Below, piece by piece: positions 1 through 7,696 of a stretch of DNA of 9,952 nt (position 1 is its first letter; each line of letters starts with the position of its first letter). The DNA lies in NCBI GenBank assembly GCA_028404615.1, contig JAOOBT010000011.1:1-9952 (forward strand). Direction: 5' to 3'. The notes under the pieces are model-generated. The model worked only from the letters and a program-made list of their open reading frames with translations. It searched no databases and was not told the DNA's origin. Made by a program: the position numbers and the translations under genes. This stretch comes from Candidatus Pelagibacter sp. GTDB lineage: Bacteria > Pseudomonadota > Alphaproteobacteria > Pelagibacterales > Pelagibacteraceae.

Positions 1-688
1 TTATAAACTTTTCTGCATCTTTAATTGTATTTTTTAATAAATCACAATAAAGATTAATTGATCTTCTAGCGTCGTCATTACCAGGTATTGGAAAATCTAT
101 TCCAGTTGGATCCGAGTTTGTATCTAATACTGCAATAATTGGAATGCCTAATTTTTTTGCCTCTGCCACGGCTAAAGACTCAATGTTTGTATCTATGACA
201 AATAATAAGTCAGGGGTTTTTTTCATTTCAGAAATTCCTCCAAGAGATCTTTGTAACTTCTCTCTCTCTTTACCAAATTTAAGTATTTCTTTTTTTGTAA
301 ATCCTAAATTTTCTTTTGATAGTTGATCGTCAAGTTTTTTAAGTCTTTTTATAGAATTTTGAATTGTATTCCAATTTGTAAGCATCCCGCCAAGCCATCT
401 GTAATTAACATAATATTGATTTGTTTCTTTAGCTAATTCACTTATTTGTTCTGAAGCTTGTTTTTTTGTGGAAACGACTAATAATTTGCCTCCAGCTGAA
501 ATTGTTTTATGAACTTGTAACAAAGCATTTTTAATAAAATCTACAGTTTGTGTTAAGTCTATGATGTGAATTGAATTTTTTTCCCCAAAAATATATTTTT
601 TCATTTTTGGATTCCACCTTAAGGTTTTATGGCCAAGGTGTACGCCTGCTTCTAATAATTGTTTTATATCGACCTTAGGTACGTTCAT
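1..688 (-). CDS. rpsB: 30S ribosomal protein S2 (partial, C-terminus beyond the window)
   Basis: Structural protein of the small ribosomal subunit, located between head and body of the 30S particle. Translating down from the ATG at 686-688 gives an open frame of 229 residues that reaches base 1 without a stop. It begins [20 protein letters not shown] and continues with the S2 block [20 protein letters not shown] and then HIIDLTQTV. Near the visible end it has [10 protein letters not shown] (about residues 202-211), the conserved C-terminal S2 signature. E. coli S2 is about 240 residues, so the missing part may be short, although alphaproteobacterial S2 often carries a longer tail. It lies 120 bp downstream of dnaE with its own structured leader. 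In bacteria rpsB is normally followed by tsf, which would lie beyond the left edge. The start is well supported because the N-terminal motif begins within a few residues of it. The upstream Shine-Dalgarno-like element is weak (GGA, ending 7 nt before the ATG). Confidence 0.97.
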   Translation of the reverse strand, partial: MNVPKVDIKQLLEAGVHLGHKTLRWNPKMKKYIFGEKNSIHIIDLTQTVDFIKNALLQVHKTISAGGKLLVVSTKKQASEQISELAKETNQYYVNYRWLGGMLTNWNTIQNSIKRLKKLDDQLSKENLGFTKKEILKFGKEREKLQRSLGGISEMKKTPDLLFVIDTNIESLAVAEAKKLGIPIIAVLDTNSDPTGIDFPIPGNDDARRSINLYCDLLKNTIKDAEKFI

Positions 689-770
689 ATTTTTTTCCGG
701 TTAATCCACCACAGTAATTCCAATTTATTGGACCGGTAGGGCAATGCCCTTGAAACTGTGTGCGAAATAA
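689..770 (-). promoter_or_regulatory. Candidate structured rpsB 5' leader with pseudoknot over the ribosome-binding region
   Basis: Seen in the sequence, read as minus-strand RNA: a closing stem CACAGT (755-760) with ACTGTG (710-715). Inside it are a hairpin AGGGC-AUU-GCCCU (738-750) and a second hairpin CCAAU-AA-AUUGG (720-731). The junction segment CCGGU (732-736) between the hairpins is complementary to ACCGG at 697-701, eight bases before the AUG, which would close a pseudoknot and bury the only GGA near the start. It is known that S2 represses rpsB-tsf through the rpsB leader in E. coli. That this leader binds S2 is inference. Covariation was not tested, and short stems in a 120 bp gap can arise by chance. 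The GC-rich composition of the arms in a roughly 30% GC genome argues for selection. Confidence 0.6.
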
Positions 771-776
771 GCCACA

Positions 777-804
777 GATATATACAATCACATTAAAAAA
801 TCAA
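777..804 (-). promoter_or_regulatory. Possible sigma70-type promoter for rpsB
   Basis: On the minus strand, TTGATT (799-804) resembles a -35 box. TATATC (777-782) or the overlapping TATATA (779-784) resembles a -10 box, with spacers of 16 or 14 bp. Initiation about 7 bases downstream, near 770, would produce a leader starting just before the 5' arm of the closing stem at 755-760. That fit with the structured leader is the best support. AT-rich DNA gives many chance matches, so this is tentative. Transcription reading through from dnaE is also possible, because no terminator is visible. Confidence 0.35.
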
Positions 805-808
805 CTAT

Positions 809-3800
809 CTAAACTGTTATTTTTTCAACGTATTTCTTGGCTTTTAGTGCTTTGAGATGATTTAAATCAAATTTTCTATTTTCTTGAAGTGAATAAGTGG
901 CTAGCTTATTTTTATCTTTAACAATAAGGTTAATTTCAGTTTCTCCTTTACTTGATAATAGTTTTTTTATTTCATCTAAATTACTGTTATCTTTTAACTC
1001 AATAGTTACTTTAGAAAAAGGCTTGTTTATAACATCTTGAAGATTAAGTATTTTTTTTACATTAATTCTTTTTTTTGCAGTATCTCCAGTAATTTTTTCT
1101 TTTTGCAGAGTTAAAATAAAAGACTCAGACTCTTTTAGTTTATCTCTATTGGAGATTAAAATTTCTGCAAATAAAAAAAGCTCAAAATCTGAATTTTTGT
1201 CACTAAATTTTACTATCGCGTATGGTGTTCCTTTTGCACTCTTTTTTTCTTGTATTGACATTATTGTGCCAGCGACCAAACTTTCGGACAGGTCGCTTTG
1301 ATAAAATTTATCGTAAGAATTTATATTTAATTGTTTGAATATCTCCTGGTATTCATTGAGAGGATGGTTTGTCAAATAAAAACCTATTGATTTAAATTCC
1401 TCTGATAAAACTTCTTTTAACGTCCAAGGCGGTGAAGTTGTAAAGATAAATTCCTCTTTAACATTTTGCTCATTTTCAAAAAGATTAGTTTGATGATTTT
1501 CTTTATCATCATTAATATTTTTTATCTTTTGTATTATTTTCGGAATAGAATTAATTATTTTGTTTCTATCTTTATCAAACTCATCAAAAGCGCCAGCTTT
1601 TACTAATCCTTCTAGTTGAAGCTTATTAACATCCTTAGTGTCTACTCGATGAATAAAATCATTAAAGGATTTAAAATTACCATTTTTTTCTCGTTCCTTA
1701 ACAATATTTGATATAGCTTCAAAACCAACATTTTTAATAGCCCCGAGCCCGTAATAAAGTTTTCCATTAATGGCTCTAAAGTCAGAGAAACATTTGTTTA
1801 ATGATGGGTTAACAATTTCAATATTCATTTTTTTTAGCTCTTCAACGAATTCTCTTAATTTAGATGTATTCGTAAGTTCTGTTGACATAGTTGCTGCTAT
1901 AAAATCTTCTTTGTGATAAGTTTTTAGATAGGCTGTTTGATAGGCTATCAAGGCATAGGCAGCGGCATGACTTTTATTGAAGCCATATTGAGCAAAAGGT
2001 TCAATTTTTGTAAAAACAAAATTAGCTACATCTTTTTTAATACCTTTTTTTAATGCACCGTTTATAAATCTTTCTTTTTGTTTATCTAACTCTGCTTTTT
2101 TCTTTTTACCCATAGCTCTTCTTAAAATGTCTGCTTCACCAGCTGTAAAACCTGCTAGTATTTGGGCAATTTGCATTACTTGTTCTTGATAAATAATTAT
2201 ACCGTAAGTAGGTTTTAATATTTCTTTTAAAGTTTCATGAATATAATCAGGCTGCCTTATTCCATTTTTACAATCATTATAAATTGGAATATTGCTCATC
2301 GGGCCAGGCCTATATAAAGCCACAAGTGCTATTATATCGTCTAGTTTATTCGGTCTCATTTGCTTGATTGCTTCTCTCATTCCTGCACTTTCAAGCTGGA
2401 ATAAACCTGTTGTTTCTCCAGTTGATAACATAGTAAAAACTTTTTCGTCATTATAATTTATTTTACTAATGTCTAAAAAAATTTTTTTTGATTTTAATCT
2501 TTTAATTGTATTATCAATGACAGTAAGAGTTTTGAGGCCAAGTAAATCAAATTTTACTAAGCCAGCATTTTCAGAAGAGTACATATCATATTGAGTTGAA
2601 GGTAAAGTTAAGTTTGAATTATGGTCTACATATAAAGGGAATTGCTCTGCTAATTTATCTCCAGCGATTACCACCCCTGCAGCATGAGTAGCCATGTTTC
2701 GATTTAATCCTTCTAATTTCAAAGACAAATCTAATAGTTTTTTTACTTTAGAGTTATTTTTAATTTCATCTTTAAATCTAGGTTCTCTATCAATTGACTC
2801 TTGTAAAGTAAGAGGTCTAGAAGGATCAAAGGGTATCATTTTACAAATCCTATCGACATGACCATAAGAGAGTCCTAAAACGCGACCAACATCACGTAAT
2901 GCCATTCTAGCTTTTAATTTTCCAAAAGTGATAATATGTGCAACTCCATTTTTGTACTTTGATTTAAGGTATTCAAAAACTTGATCTCTTTTTTCCTCGC
3001 AAAAGTCGATATCAAAATCTGGCATAGAAATTCTATCTGGATTCAAAAATCTCTCGAAGATCAAATCAAATTCTATAGGATCTAGGTCTGTAATATCCAA
3101 ACAATAAGCTACCAGCGAGCCAGCTCCTGAACCTCTGCCAGGACCTACAGGTATTGAATTTTTTTTAGCCCACTTTATATAATCAGAGACAATTAAAAAA
3201 TAGCTTGCATAATCCATTGAATTTATAATGTTTATCTCATGTGATAACCTATCTTCATAAATCTTAAATAATTCGTCTTTTGTTTTATTGCTTTTTTTTG
3301 AAATAAAATTTTCTAATCTATTTTCTAACCCTTTTTTTGCCAATATTTTTAATTCTTCCTCAGGTGAATTACTTTCATTGCTGGCAATGGATGGTAATAT
3401 AGGCTTTGATTTTTTGGGTTTAAAATTAAATCTTAAATGAAAGTTGTAATTATTCTCTAAAGCCTCAGGAATATCCTCGTAAATGATTTTAAGTTCGTCA
3501 TGCGATTTGGGGTAATGTTGATTATTGTATCTTAATCTATTTTTTTCTTCTAAATAATTTTTTTCACCAATACAGATTAAAGCATCATGTGCTTCATACA
3601 TATCTTTTTCTAAATAAAAAACTTCTTGTGAAGCTATTAAGGGTAGTTGATGATTTTTTGAAATATTTAGCATGTGATTTTCAAATGTTTTTTCTTGATT
3701 TTCATTATGTCTTTGTATTTCTAAATATAATCTGTCTTTAAAGTTCAATTTTAATTTTGTTAAAATTTTATCAATATCTTTAATTTTATTTTTGAAAAAA

Positions 3801-4228
3801 AGTTTGCCAAAAATATTTAAATAATTACCTGTCAATAAAATTAAGTCTTCATTATTGTTGATTAAATCATCTAAAGTGCAAGAGGGATCTGTTGTGAGAC
3901 TGTTTTCTAAATAACTTAGCGATGATAATCTTGTTAAGTTTTTATATCCTTTTTCAGAAGTAGCATACAAAGTAATTTTTCCGAAAATATCGCTAATTTT
4001 CAAATTAATTTGTGTTCCGATAATTGGATGAGTTCCTACTTTTGAGAGTTTTTCTGAAAATTCTAAGGCTCCGCATAAATTAAAACTGTCTGCAAGACCT
4101 ATTGATTTTATTTTGTTTAATTTGCAATAATCAGCAAGATCATCAATTTTAATTGCGCCCTCACATATTGAATATTGTGTGTGAACTTTTATATGATTAA
4201 AACTTTTTTCATTTGGAGACATTGACAC
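809..4228 (-). CDS. dnaE: DNA polymerase III subunit alpha
   Basis: Catalytic subunit of the replicative polymerase (about 1139 residues, normal DnaE1 length is about 1150). Order seen: an N-terminal PHP domain (residues 10-210, KVHTQYSICEGAIKI and LADSFNLCGALEFSEK); the C-family polymerase core with GPGRGSGAGSLVAY (362-375); PDFDIDF (403-409), whose Asp406 and Asp408 match E. coli Asp401 and Asp403; and VKFDLLGLKTL with Asp561 matching Asp555. QTNLF (913-917) fits the QxxLF beta-clamp motif. A helix-hairpin-helix region lies near 826-840 and an OB fold near 984-1060. The PHP domain has lost metal ligands (Lys14 where active forms have His; DSFN instead of DHGN), as in E. coli, so proofreading probably depends on a separate DnaQ. 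The listed start is a GTG that overlaps lolD by about 20 nt. An ATG two codons later (4220-4222) is equally or more plausible. Neither has a clear Shine-Dalgarno sequence, suggesting coupling to lolD translation. Confidence 0.97.
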   Translation of the reverse strand: MSMSPNEKSFNHIKVHTQYSICEGAIKIDDLADYCKLNKIKSIGLADSFNLCGALEFSEKLSKVGTHPIIGTQINLKISDIFGKITLYATSEKGYKNLTRLSSLSYLENSLTTDPSCTLDDLINNNEDLILLTGNYLNIFGKLFFKNKIKDIDKILTKLKLNFKDRLYLEIQRHNENQEKTFENHMLNISKNHQLPLIASQEVFYLEKDMYEAHDALICIGEKNYLEEKNRLRYNNQHYPKSHDELKIIYEDIPEALENNYNFHLRFNFKPKKSKPILPSIASNESNSPEEELKILAKKGLENRLENFISKKSNKTKDELFKIYEDRLSHEINIINSMDYASYFLIVSDYIKWAKKNSIPVGPGRGSGAGSLVAYCLDITDLDPIEFDLIFERFLNPDRISMPDFDIDFCEEKRDQVFEYLKSKYKNGVAHIITFGKLKARMALRDVGRVLGLSYGHVDRICKMIPFDPSRPLTLQESIDREPRFKDEIKNNSKVKKLLDLSLKLEGLNRNMATHAAGVVIAGDKLAEQFPLYVDHNSNLTLPSTQYDMYSSENAGLVKFDLLGLKTLTVIDNTIKRLKSKKIFLDISKINYNDEKVFTMLSTGETTGLFQLESAGMREAIKQMRPNKLDDIIALVALYRPGPMSNIPIYNDCKNGIRQPDYIHETLKEILKPTYGIIIYQEQVMQIAQILAGFTAGEADILRRAMGKKKKAELDKQKERFINGALKKGIKKDVANFVFTKIEPFAQYGFNKSHAAAYALIAYQTAYLKTYHKEDFIAATMSTELTNTSKLREFVEELKKMNIEIVNPSLNKCFSDFRAINGKLYYGLGAIKNVGFEAISNIVKEREKNGNFKSFNDFIHRVDTKDVNKLQLEGLVKAGAFDEFDKDRNKIINSIPKIIQKIKNINDDKENHQTNLFENEQNVKEEFIFTTSPPWTLKEVLSEEFKSIGFYLTNHPLNEYQEIFKQLNINSYDKFYQSDLSESLVAGTIMSIQEKKSAKGTPYAIVKFSDKNSDFELFLFAEILISNRDKLKESESFILTLQKEKITGDTAKKRINVKKILNLQDVINKPFSKVTIELKDNSNLDEIKKLLSSKGETEINLIVKDKNKLATYSLQENRKFDLNHLKALKAKKYVEKITV

Positions 4229-4898
4229 GTTTTATATCACCATCTGAAATTAACAACTTGTAATCAGCCCTGTTAGCAAGTTCTCTATTGTGAGTTGCAA
4301 AAATAATTGTTTTTTTTAATTTTTTTAATTTAAGGAAGTAATTAAAAATTTCTTTTGAGGTCTTATAGTCTAAATTTCCAGTTGGCTCATCTGCTAGGAT
4401 TAAACTTGTGTCTGCCACTAAAGCTCTAGCTATCGCAACTCTTTGTTGTTCACCTCCAGAAAGTTCGTTGGGGAAATGGCTTGACCTATCTAAAATTTTT
4501 ACTGATTTTAAAATTTTTTTAGCTTTATCTAATGCATTTTGTTTATTTTCTCCTTTAATAAGTAAGGGCATCATTACATTTTCTAAAGCAGTAAAATCAG
4601 TTAATAAGTTATTATCTTGAAATATAATTGATATATTTTCCCGTCTTATTTTATCTTTTTTTTCGTTTTTAAATTTTTTAGTGTTCATTTTATTGATTTT
4701 TATCTCTCCATTTGTTGGGTCATCTAATAATGCCAGGATATGAAGAAAAGATGATTTACCAGATCCTGAAGGCCCTACTAAAGCTACTAATTCGCCATGG
4801 TTGATTTTAATATTTAAATTATTAAAAAGAGTAATATTCCCATTTAAATGTTTGTAAGTTTTTTTTAGATTAAAAGTTTCTATAAAAGTTTTAGTCAT
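4209..4898 (-). CDS. lolD: Lipoprotein-releasing ABC transporter ATP-binding protein LolD
   Basis: Cytoplasmic ATPase (229 residues, typical LolD size) that powers release of outer-membrane lipoproteins from the inner membrane to the chaperone LolA. Visible ABC motifs: Walker A GPSGSGKS (42-49), Q-loop IIFQDNN (Gln94), signature LSGGEQQR (146-153), Walker B LILADEPTG (Asp170, Glu171), D-loop NLD, and switch His203 in ATHNREL. The region between Q-loop and signature (LLTDFTALENVMMPLL) is typical of the LolD/MacB/FtsE group. LolD is chosen over MacB or FtsE because the partner gene immediately upstream is a LolC/E-type permease. The ATG at 4896-4898 overlaps the permease stop by 8 nt, and the 3' end overlaps dnaE. 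Translation is probably coupled on both sides. Confidence 0.95.
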   Translation of the reverse strand: MTKTFIETFNLKKTYKHLNGNITLFNNLNIKINHGELVALVGPSGSGKSSFLHILALLDDPTNGEIKINKMNTKKFKNEKKDKIRRENISIIFQDNNLLTDFTALENVMMPLLIKGENKQNALDKAKKILKSVKILDRSSHFPNELSGGEQQRVAIARALVADTSLILADEPTGNLDYKTSKEIFNYFLKLKKLKKTIIFATHNRELANRADYKLLISDGDIKRVNVSK

Positions 4899-6123
4899 AT
4901 TTTAATGCTCTAAATGTTTTCATTTTAGTAATATTATTTGCAGGGATGTAAGAGGCTACAGCTGATACAAATAATGACAAAAAGAAGATTATTAAAATAG
5001 ATTGAAAATTGATTTCACTAGGAAGTTTTTCTAGGAAATAAATATCTGCGGGAAATATTTCTAAATTAAATACTGTAGACAAAAATACTCTAAATTTTTC
5101 TATATTTATTGAAAAAATAATCCCTAAGAAAATTCCAGTCAAAGTTGCTAAAAAACCTATAGAAAAACCTGTTAAAAAAAAAGATTTTTTTATAGAAGCG
5201 TTGCTAAGTCCTAATGTTTTTAAAATTGCAATTTCTTTGGTCTTATTTTTAATTAATATCGTTAAACCTGATATGATATTAAATGCAGCGACTATTATTA
5301 TTAAAGTTAAAATGATAAACATAACATTTCTTTCAACTTTTAGAGCGCTAAAAAGAGATTTGTTCAAATCTGCCCAGGTATAAATAAAAAAATTTGGATT
5401 TATTATTTCAATCTGATTTTTATATTGATTAGCCTTCAAAGGGTCAGTCAAATACAATTCAATATTCTGATCCTTAGGACTTTTATCGAAAATTGATAGA
5501 GCGTCTTGAATGTTTAAAAAAATAACATTTTGATCAAATTCTAAGAAACCTGTATTAAATGTACCAGCTATTTTGAAATTTTCTTGTTTAGGCAAACCAC
5601 CTAGAGGAGTTGCTATAAAAGCAGAAGACATCAAATTTATCGACTCCCCTTCTTTTAAATTAAGATTAAAAGCTAGCTCTGTTCCGATAAATACGCTGTT
5701 ATTATTAAAATTCTCAATTTTACCGCTAGTTAAATTTTTTTTAAAAAATTCTTTTATCTTTTCCTCTTCAACATTAACACCTTTTAATATCAAACCTTTG
5801 GCTTTGTCATTACTTATAGCTATACCCTCACCTGAATAGGTTTTGCTTAAACTAACATCAGTAAATTTTTTTTTAATTTTTAATATATATTCATCATTAA
5901 TATTAAAACTATTAGGCTCAATTATAATATGAGGATTTAAACCTAAAATTTTTTTTGTTAGCTCATTTTTAAAACCATTCATTACAGACATTACAATTAT
6001 TAAAATAGCAACACCCAATGCAATTCCTAAAAAAGAAAAAATTGAAATTATTTTCAAAAAACCCTCTTTTTTTTTGGGTCTTAAATTTCTAGATGAAATT
6101 AATCTTTCTACTTTTGTGAACAA
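4891..6123 (-). CDS. lolC/lolE: Lipoprotein-releasing ABC transporter permease (LolC/LolE family)
   Basis: Inner-membrane permease (410 residues) that works with LolD to extract lipoproteins. The N-terminus FTKVERLISSRNLRPKKKEG followed by a hydrophobic segment ending in VMSVMNGFKNEL is the family signature. Predicted helices are about 24-49, 267-291, 315-342 and 373-396, with a large periplasmic domain (50-265) between the first and second. This is the FtsX/MacB-like four-helix topology. TPLGGLPKQENFKIAGTF (about 172-189) lies where LolC carries its LolA-binding hook, but I cannot assign LolC versus LolE. Only one permease gene sits here, as is common in alphaproteobacteria, where it probably forms a homodimer (LolF-like); a second copy elsewhere cannot be excluded. 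The start is a TTG (6121-6123), 4 nt after the proS stop. The next in-frame ATG is inside the first membrane helix, so TTG is well supported by family alignment. Confidence 0.92.
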   Translation of the reverse strand: MFTKVERLISSRNLRPKKKEGFLKIISIFSFLGIALGVAILIIVMSVMNGFKNELTKKILGLNPHIIIEPNSFNINDEYILKIKKKFTDVSLSKTYSGEGIAISNDKAKGLILKGVNVEEEKIKEFFKKNLTSGKIENFNNNSVFIGTELAFNLNLKEGESINLMSSAFIATPLGGLPKQENFKIAGTFNTGFLEFDQNVIFLNIQDALSIFDKSPKDQNIELYLTDPLKANQYKNQIEIINPNFFIYTWADLNKSLFSALKVERNVMFIILTLIIIVAAFNIISGLTILIKNKTKEIAILKTLGLSNASIKKSFFLTGFSIGFLATLTGIFLGIIFSINIEKFRVFLSTVFNLEIFPADIYFLEKLPSEINFQSILIIFFLSLFVSAVASYIPANNITKMKTFRALKYD

Positions 6124-6127
6124 GATA

Positions 6128-7441
6128 TTATTCTTTAAGTTTAGATTTGATATTTTCTACACTCAACAGTTCACTTTTGGACTTTAATTCTTTGAATTCA
6201 AATTTATTTTCCTCAGATTTTGATCCAATAATGATTTGATAAGGTATACCTATTAGGTCATGTTTTTTAAATTTATTAGACATATTCTCATCAACATCAT
6301 CTAACAATACGTCAACATTTTGTTTTTTTAATTCTTTGTATATTTTTTCAGCTTTTTGTAAGTTTTCGTTATTATTTTTATTAATACTTGGCAGTATAAC
6401 TACGTCAAATGGTGAAATTGCCTTCGGCCATTTCATTACATCATCATTATAATTTGCCTCTATGGCCGCGCCAACTAGTCTAGATACACCAATGCCATAC
6501 GATCCCATTTTAACAGAGATTTTTTTACCACTTTTGTCATCTATTAAACAATTCATAGGTTTTGAGTACTTATCACCAAAGTAAAATATATGTCCTACCT
6601 CAATACCTTTTGTTTTAATTTGATTTTTATTATCAACTTGTTCATTAAATTTTTTTTCACTAAATTTTTCATCAGTAACAGCGTAAAAACTTGTAAAGTC
6701 TTTCCTCACTTTTGATAAAGACTCATCTGTAAAATCATACTTGTTCAAGTCAATTTCAAATATTCGCTTATCAGCAAAAATTTGACTCTCTCCAGTTTCA
6801 GCTAAAATGACGAATTCATGTGATAAATCACCTCCAATCGGACCTGTGTCTGCAGCCATTGGTATTGCTTTTAATCCCAATCTTCTAAAAGTTTTTAAAT
6901 AAGAAAAAAACATTTTATTGTAAGATTTTTTTGCATCTTCATCTGTTAAATCAAAAGAATATGCATCTTTCATATAAAATTCTTTACACCTCATAACACC
7001 GAACCTAGGTCTTATTTCATCTCTAAACTTCCACTGAATATGGTAAAGAATTTGAGGGAGAGATTTATAAGATTTAACGCTTGATCTAAATACATCCGTA
7101 ATTAATTCTTCATTTGTAGGACCATAGAGCATCTCTCTACCTTGGCGATCTTTAATCCTTAACATTTCTTCACCGTAATCATCATAACGCCCACTTTCTT
7201 TCCAAATTTCAGATGATTGAATAGTTGGCATCAACATTTCTTGAGCTCCAATAAAATTTTGTTCCTCTCTAACAATTTGCTCAATTTTTTTCATTACTTT
7301 AAAACCTAAAGGCAACCAAGAATATATTCCTGCTGAAGATTGTTTAATCATGCCAGTTCTAAGCATTAACTGATGAGATTTAATTTTTGCCTCAGCTGGT
7401 AGATCTTTAGTAATTGGAATAAATAATTTTGAAAGGTACAT
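6128..7441 (-). CDS. proS: Prolyl-tRNA synthetase, short alphaproteobacterial type
   Basis: Charges tRNA-Pro with proline in the cytoplasm; class II synthetase. At 437 residues it matches the short ProS form that lacks the inserted editing (INS) domain found in the roughly 570-residue E. coli-type enzyme. Seen: RTGMIKQSSAGIYSWLPLG (28-46), GPTNEE (107-112), motif 2 from FRDE to FRFGVMRCKEFYMKDAYSF-like residues (139-163), the active-site stretch ADTGPIGGDLSHEF (197-210), motif 3 MGSYGIGVSRLVGA (312-325), and a C-terminal anticodon-binding domain from about 345 to 437. Loss of the INS domain means that clearance of mischarged Ala-tRNA-Pro would need a free-standing editing protein, which is not in this window. 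The ATG abuts the stop of the DUF1467 gene directly (TAA then ATG), so translation is probably by re-initiation. Confidence 0.97.
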   Translation of the reverse strand: MYLSKLFIPITKDLPAEAKIKSHQLMLRTGMIKQSSAGIYSWLPLGFKVMKKIEQIVREEQNFIGAQEMLMPTIQSSEIWKESGRYDDYGEEMLRIKDRQGREMLYGPTNEELITDVFRSSVKSYKSLPQILYHIQWKFRDEIRPRFGVMRCKEFYMKDAYSFDLTDEDAKKSYNKMFFSYLKTFRRLGLKAIPMAADTGPIGGDLSHEFVILAETGESQIFADKRIFEIDLNKYDFTDESLSKVRKDFTSFYAVTDEKFSEKKFNEQVDNKNQIKTKGIEVGHIFYFGDKYSKPMNCLIDDKSGKKISVKMGSYGIGVSRLVGAAIEANYNDDVMKWPKAISPFDVVILPSINKNNNENLQKAEKIYKELKKQNVDVLLDDVDENMSNKFKKHDLIGIPYQIIIGSKSEENKFEFKELKSKSELLSVENIKSKLKE

Positions 7442-7696
7442 TTATTGTAGATATTCTCTTAAATTTAGTAAATTAAACCTAACTAGATAATATATTACAA
7501 TAAAAATTATTGAAGTAATTATCGTCGTAATTAAAAATTTTTTTGCAATTCTTGGATTTTTTGGAGCTCCGGGATCAATACCTTCAATATTTTCTTTAAA
7601 TTTTTCCTTATTTGATTGAATTCCTACAGGTAAAATAGAGAAGAAAATTATCCACCAAATTAATACATAAACTATAATTGAGCCAGTTATACCCAC
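7442..7696 (-). CDS. DUF1467 family small membrane protein
   Basis: A protein of 84 residues and unknown function. It has two predicted membrane helices (about 6-24 with VLIWWIIFFSILPVG, and 54-72) separated by a polar loop containing DPGAPKNPRIAKK (41-53). The WW-to-LPxG first helix and the GAPxxP loop followed by a second helix are the pattern of the alphaproteobacterial DUF1467 family, which commonly sits next to proS and the RNase J gene. The start is a GTG sharing one base with the rnj stop (TAG/GTG). The protein contains no internal methionine, so no downstream ATG alternative exists. Its role is not known; a membrane location is the only firm inference. Conserved placement in this operon suggests a housekeeping function, but that is not evidence for a particular one. 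Confidence 0.88.
   Translation of the reverse strand: MGITGSIIVYVLIWWIIFFSILPVGIQSNKEKFKENIEGIDPGAPKNPRIAKKFLITTIITSIIFIVIYYLVRFNLLNLREYLQ

Noticed and set aside
144..326. Plus-strand open frame inside rpsB (and similar frames at 4408-4620, 5201-5383, 5573-5839, 7832-8038, 8630-8830)
   Set aside because: Each lies wholly within a minus-strand gene of a clearly recognised family, is short, shows no recognisable domain and has no convincing ribosome-binding site.
738..750. Perfect GC-rich hairpin as an intrinsic terminator for dnaE
   Set aside because: It is followed by CCGGUCC on the RNA, not a U-run, and it fits better as one arm of the rpsB leader structure.
4309..4332. Repeated T7-T8 tracts resembling a tandem repeat
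   Set aside because: These encode a Lys/Leu-rich stretch (LKKLKK) in LolD between Walker B and the H-loop; they reflect AT-biased lysine codons and not an independent repeat element.
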